A stretch of DNA of 64,000 nucleotides from Olivibacter sp036959255 (GTDB lineage Bacteria > Bacteroidota > Bacteroidia > Sphingobacteriales > Sphingobacteriaceae). This document shows, piece by piece, positions 61,867 to 64,000 of the stretch (position 1 is the first letter of the stretch; every line of letters starts with the position of its first letter). Where the stretch lies: assembly GCF_036959255.1 (NCBI RefSeq), contig NZ_JAWMTI010000003.1, positions 310,001 to 374,000 of the forward strand, read 5' to 3'. The position numbers and the translations under genes were made by a program. Below the pieces are notes generated by a model. It ran no database searches. It was not told where the DNA came from and was given only the letters and a program-made list of their open reading frames with translations.

Positions 61867-62976
61867 ATGATAATCCAGGTAAACGATAAAAAACAAGAAA
61901 AACAGTTTCTAGATGTTCCGAAAAATATATATAAGGATGATAACAACTGGATCTGCCCATTAGACGACGATATACGTCAAATCTTTAACCCTCAAAAGAA
62001 CAACTTTCATAAAAATGGTGAGTGTATCCGATGGCTATTATTAAAAGACAACCAACCCATCGGAAGAATAGCAGCTTTTATCAATCATGAGAAGATTCAT
62101 AAATCAGAAAACCCGGTAGGTGGCATTGGTTTTTTTGAATGTATAGATAATCAGGAGGCAGCAAATGAGCTTTTTAATACTGCAAAAAAATGGCTTGGGG
62201 ATAAAGGGATGAAGGCAATGGATGGTCCCATCAATTTCGGGGAAAATGATAATTTCTGGGGCTTGTTAGTTGATGGATTTACGCCACCATCTTATGGCAT
62301 GAATTATCACAAACCTTATTATTTAAACCTTTTTACCCGCTATGGTTTTAACATCCTATATGAACAGATCACGAATTATTTAGAGGTTAACAAACCCTTT
62401 CCAGAACGCTTTACCCGTATTGCTAATTGGGTTATGGAAAAACCGGGATATACCTTTAAACCTTTTGAAAAAAACAATTTACAAGCTTTCGCCAAGGATT
62501 TCATGGAAATCTATAATGATGCATGGGAAAATTTCGAGAATTTTCAACCTATTAAAATGCAAACAATCCTGGAATCTTTCAAAAAGATGAAGTTAATTAT
62601 GGATGGGCATTTGATCTGGTTTGCTTATGTTAATAATGAACCCGCTTCCTTTATCTTGATATTGCCTGATGCTAATCAATTGATAAAAGACTTTAACGGG
62701 AAAATGAATTGGTTAAACGGCATTCGATTTTTATTGAACAAGCGTAAAGTAAATCGTATGCGGGCTATTGTGATGGGAACAAAAAAAGCTTATCAAAAGC
62801 ACGGATTGGAATCTGTTCTTTTTATAAAGCTAAAAGAGTATGTGTTGCCGCTTAAGCAATTTGAAGAATTGGAACTCTCTTGGGTAGGTGATTTCAATAA
62901 GGAAATGCTATCAATTCACAAAGCTACGGGAGCTCAATTCGGAAAGAAACACGCTACATTAAGATATGTATTTTAA
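61867..62976 (+). CDS. GNAT-like acyltransferase family protein
   Basis: A 369-residue cytosolic protein of a Bacteroidota-typical family related to N-acetyltransferases. It opens with a beta-rich segment (IIQVNDKKQEKQFLDVPKNIY) and has the internal GNAT-like acetyl-CoA region GGIGFFECIDNQEAANELFNTAKKWLGDKGMKAMDGPINFGEND (split; about 83-125). A second half (about 185-369) resembles a repeated GNAT domain. Start at 61867 follows AAAGA. Substrate unknown, fold assignment by pattern only. Confidence 0.75.
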   Translation: MIIQVNDKKQEKQFLDVPKNIYKDDNNWICPLDDDIRQIFNPQKNNFHKNGECIRWLLLKDNQPIGRIAAFINHEKIHKSENPVGGIGFFECIDNQEAANELFNTAKKWLGDKGMKAMDGPINFGENDNFWGLLVDGFTPPSYGMNYHKPYYLNLFTRYGFNILYEQITNYLEVNKPFPERFTRIANWVMEKPGYTFKPFEKNNLQAFAKDFMEIYNDAWENFENFQPIKMQTILESFKKMKLIMDGHLIWFAYVNNEPASFILILPDANQLIKDFNGKMNWLNGIRFLLNKRKVNRMRAIVMGTKKAYQKHGLESVLFIKLKEYVLPLKQFEELELSWVGDFNKEMLSIHKATGAQFGKKHATLRYVF

Positions 62977-62992
62977 TGTCAGCGTGTTCCTA

Positions 62993-63331
62993 TCATTTAG
63001 CATATAGTTTTCTCAATTCTTCGTAGAGCTCGATCACCTTCTTTTGTAGTTCAATGACTTCATTATTTCTTTCTTGAAGTTTTTTATTGGCAGCCTCTAA
63101 ATCCGAATTGTATTTTTTTTGCTCATCAGCATCGTTAAAATTTAAAAGTTGCACCACCGTCATGTCAAAGAGCTTGGCGATTTGCTGAAGTCTCGAAAGA
63201 TTAATGTCGGTTATACCGGTCTCAATTTTAGAAAAAGCGGGAATAGATATGTCCAATCTTTTAGCAACATCCTCTTGGCTCCACCCATTTTGATGCCGCA
63301 GCAATCTTATTTTTTTTCCTAAAGATTTCAT
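62993..63331 (-). CDS. XRE family transcriptional regulator with C-terminal coiled coil
   Basis: A 112-residue protein. Residues 1-62 form a classic Cro/C1-type helix-turn-helix (IRLLRHQNGWSQEDVAKRLDISIPAFSKIETG, about 8-39). Residues 70-110 are a heptad-rich coiled coil (KYNSDLEAANKKLQERNNEVIELQKKVIELYEELRKL, split) that should drive dimerisation. No metabolite-binding domain. The upstream gap holds a twice-repeated GTATACAGGGA and a stepped inverted repeat, a candidate autoregulatory operator. Confidence 0.9.
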   Translation of the reverse strand: MKSLGKKIRLLRHQNGWSQEDVAKRLDISIPAFSKIETGITDINLSRLQQIAKLFDMTVVQLLNFNDADEQKKYNSDLEAANKKLQERNNEVIELQKKVIELYEELRKLYAK

Positions 63332-63351
63332 TTGTAGATAATTTGTTTTTT

Positions 63352-63509
63352 TACGGTCTCATGACTACCTGTCGGTATACAGGGAACCGTACATGATCCA
63401 AAATGATTTATTTTCATAATCTTTTGTCTTTCCATTAATCACGTAGGTTTCATTCGACTATTCTTTACATGTGTGTTAGCTTGACCCATAGACAACGAGT
63501 ATACAGGGA
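63352..63509. repeat. GTATACAGGGA direct repeats and stepped hairpin upstream of the XRE gene
   Basis: GTATACAGGGA occurs at 63375-63385 and 63499-63509. The first copy is enclosed by TACGGT (63352-63357) / ACCGTA (63386-63391) and CCTGT (63368-63372) / ACAGG (63379-63383). The 232-base gap 63332-63563 has no gene; its 3' part is very AT-rich (63538-63580). Confidence 0.65.
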
Positions 63510-63563
63510 GAAGAAGGTATTAACCAATTGTCGTACTTACTATATCAAATATATATATAATTT

Positions 63564-64000
63564 TTAAAAATTAAAAAACTTATCTGATAAGTTAACTAGA
63601 TTTATACCACCGAAGTTTCCAGAGCTCATAAAAAGCAAATTTTTGCCAACTGGATTTGATTGGCTGACGTACGTATCTATATCCTGTACATTGTTTAAAT
63701 AAATTATATCATCTCTATTAAAGGCTTTCTTAATAGTTAACGCGTCAATCGGCTTTATATTTTTTTGTCTGAATGAGTGCTGATCGATAAATACAATGGC
63801 TTCGTCAGCTTGCCTCATAGTATCACGATACTCGTACAAGAACTCCTCGTTTAAACTACTAAATGTATGTAGTTCAATAATCGCAACTAACTTACTATCT
63901 GGGTATTGCTCCTTTACAGCATCAATAGACGCTCTAACCTTTGAAGGTGAATGAGCAAAATCTTTGTAAACAACACTACCTGCATAATCTGCCACATATT
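63564..64000 (-). CDS. Mur ligase family protein, C-terminal part (Mpl-like; gene runs off the right edge)
   Basis: About 145 C-terminal residues are visible; the frame continues past base 64000 without a start (the apparent first codon at 63995 is a GTG inside the gene). The segment VVYKDFAHSPSKVRASIDAV corresponds to the VYDDFAHHPTAI region of Mpl, the UDP-N-acetylmuramate:L-Ala-gamma-D-Glu-mDAP ligase of peptidoglycan recycling. The end SSGNFGGINL resembles the MSNGGF-type terminus. The catalytic His of FAHHP is Ser here (FAHSP). Substrate is therefore less certain than the family. Confidence 0.8.
   Translation of the reverse strand, partial: YVADYAGSVVYKDFAHSPSKVRASIDAVKEQYPDSKLVAIIELHTFSSLNEEFLYEYRDTMRQADEAIVFIDQHSFRQKNIKPIDALTIKKAFNRDDIIYLNNVQDIDTYVSQSNPVGKNLLFMSSGNFGGINLVNLSDKFFNF

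Noticed and set aside
1..64000. CRISPR arrays, insertion sequences, rRNA genes, restriction or toxin systems
   Set aside because: Looked for repeat-spacer arrays, transposase-like proteins and defence genes; none was found.

Overview
The window comes from the chromosome of a Bacteroidota bacterium, most likely a member of the Sphingobacteriaceae (Pedobacter/Olivibacter/Sphingobacterium type). The grounds are moderately AT-rich DNA and a large TonB-dependent receptor with a carboxypeptidase-regulatory N-terminal domain. Other grounds are an MlaE-MlaF-MlaD set without MlaB/C, the futalosine route to menaquinone (mqnC), and a Mur-ligase-like peptidoglycan recycling enzyme. Many genes are also preceded by the Bacteroidota promoter pattern (TTG or TTTG, about 19-20 bases, then TAnnTTTG). 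Shine-Dalgarno sequences are mostly absent. Genus and species cannot be fixed from the sequence alone.

Layout. 1-4 kb: truncated alaS, an M20 dipeptidase, an MFS permease and an 11-bp tandem repeat. 4-8 kb: a trp operon (trpD-F-B-A, minus strand) headed by a leader I read directly from the DNA: a 15-codon peptide gene with three consecutive Trp codons and a strong attenuator hairpin. trpE, trpG and trpC are not here. 8-17 kb: SDR, recR, LOG protein, Glu/Leu/Phe/Val dehydrogenase, lgt, a Fur-family regulator, rnr, a polyprenyl synthase and tRNA-Ser(UGA), followed by a compact structured repeat. 17-22.5 kb: serA, serC, rpe and pnp, separated by strong terminators. 22.6-35 kb is the accessory part: an Oar-like TonB receptor, two tandem periplasmic aspartic proteases, a DHA2 efflux pump with a divergent HxlR regulator, an SGNH hydrolase, a small unknown protein, an uncharacterised membrane-anchored protein and an orphan FtsX/MacB-type permease. 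35-44 kb: rpsO, two hotdog thioesterases, cell-wall genes (ddl, PASTA protein, mltG), YihY and the Mla lipid-transport operon. 44-54 kb: a Tat-exported SGNH hydrolase, pncB, a methyltransferase, mutS, a TPR protein, etfBA, a bifunctional-nuclease-domain protein, a nucleoside permease and rlmB. 54-64 kb: dnaB behind an AT-rich region with DnaA-box-like sites, an exonuclease, an unlisted 41-residue membrane protein, an NlpC/P60 lipoprotein, mtaB, mqnC, scpB, a disordered acidic small protein, a GNAT-like protein, an XRE regulator and the 3' end of a Mur-ligase gene.

How the parts work together. Most of the window is housekeeping: amino-acid synthesis (Trp, Ser), RNA decay (RNase R, PNPase), DNA repair and replication (RecR, MutS, DnaB, exonuclease), translation (AlaRS, S15, tRNA-Ser, RlmB, MtaB) and envelope assembly (Lgt, Ddl, MltG, Mla, PASTA, NlpC/P60). 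No insertion sequence, prophage, CRISPR array or defence island was seen. The most informative non-genic features are the trp attenuator, the DnaA-box cluster at dnaB, a group of genes whose predicted -7 element lies only 4-5 bases before the start codon (predicted leaderless or near-leaderless mRNAs), and several long perfect inverted repeats.
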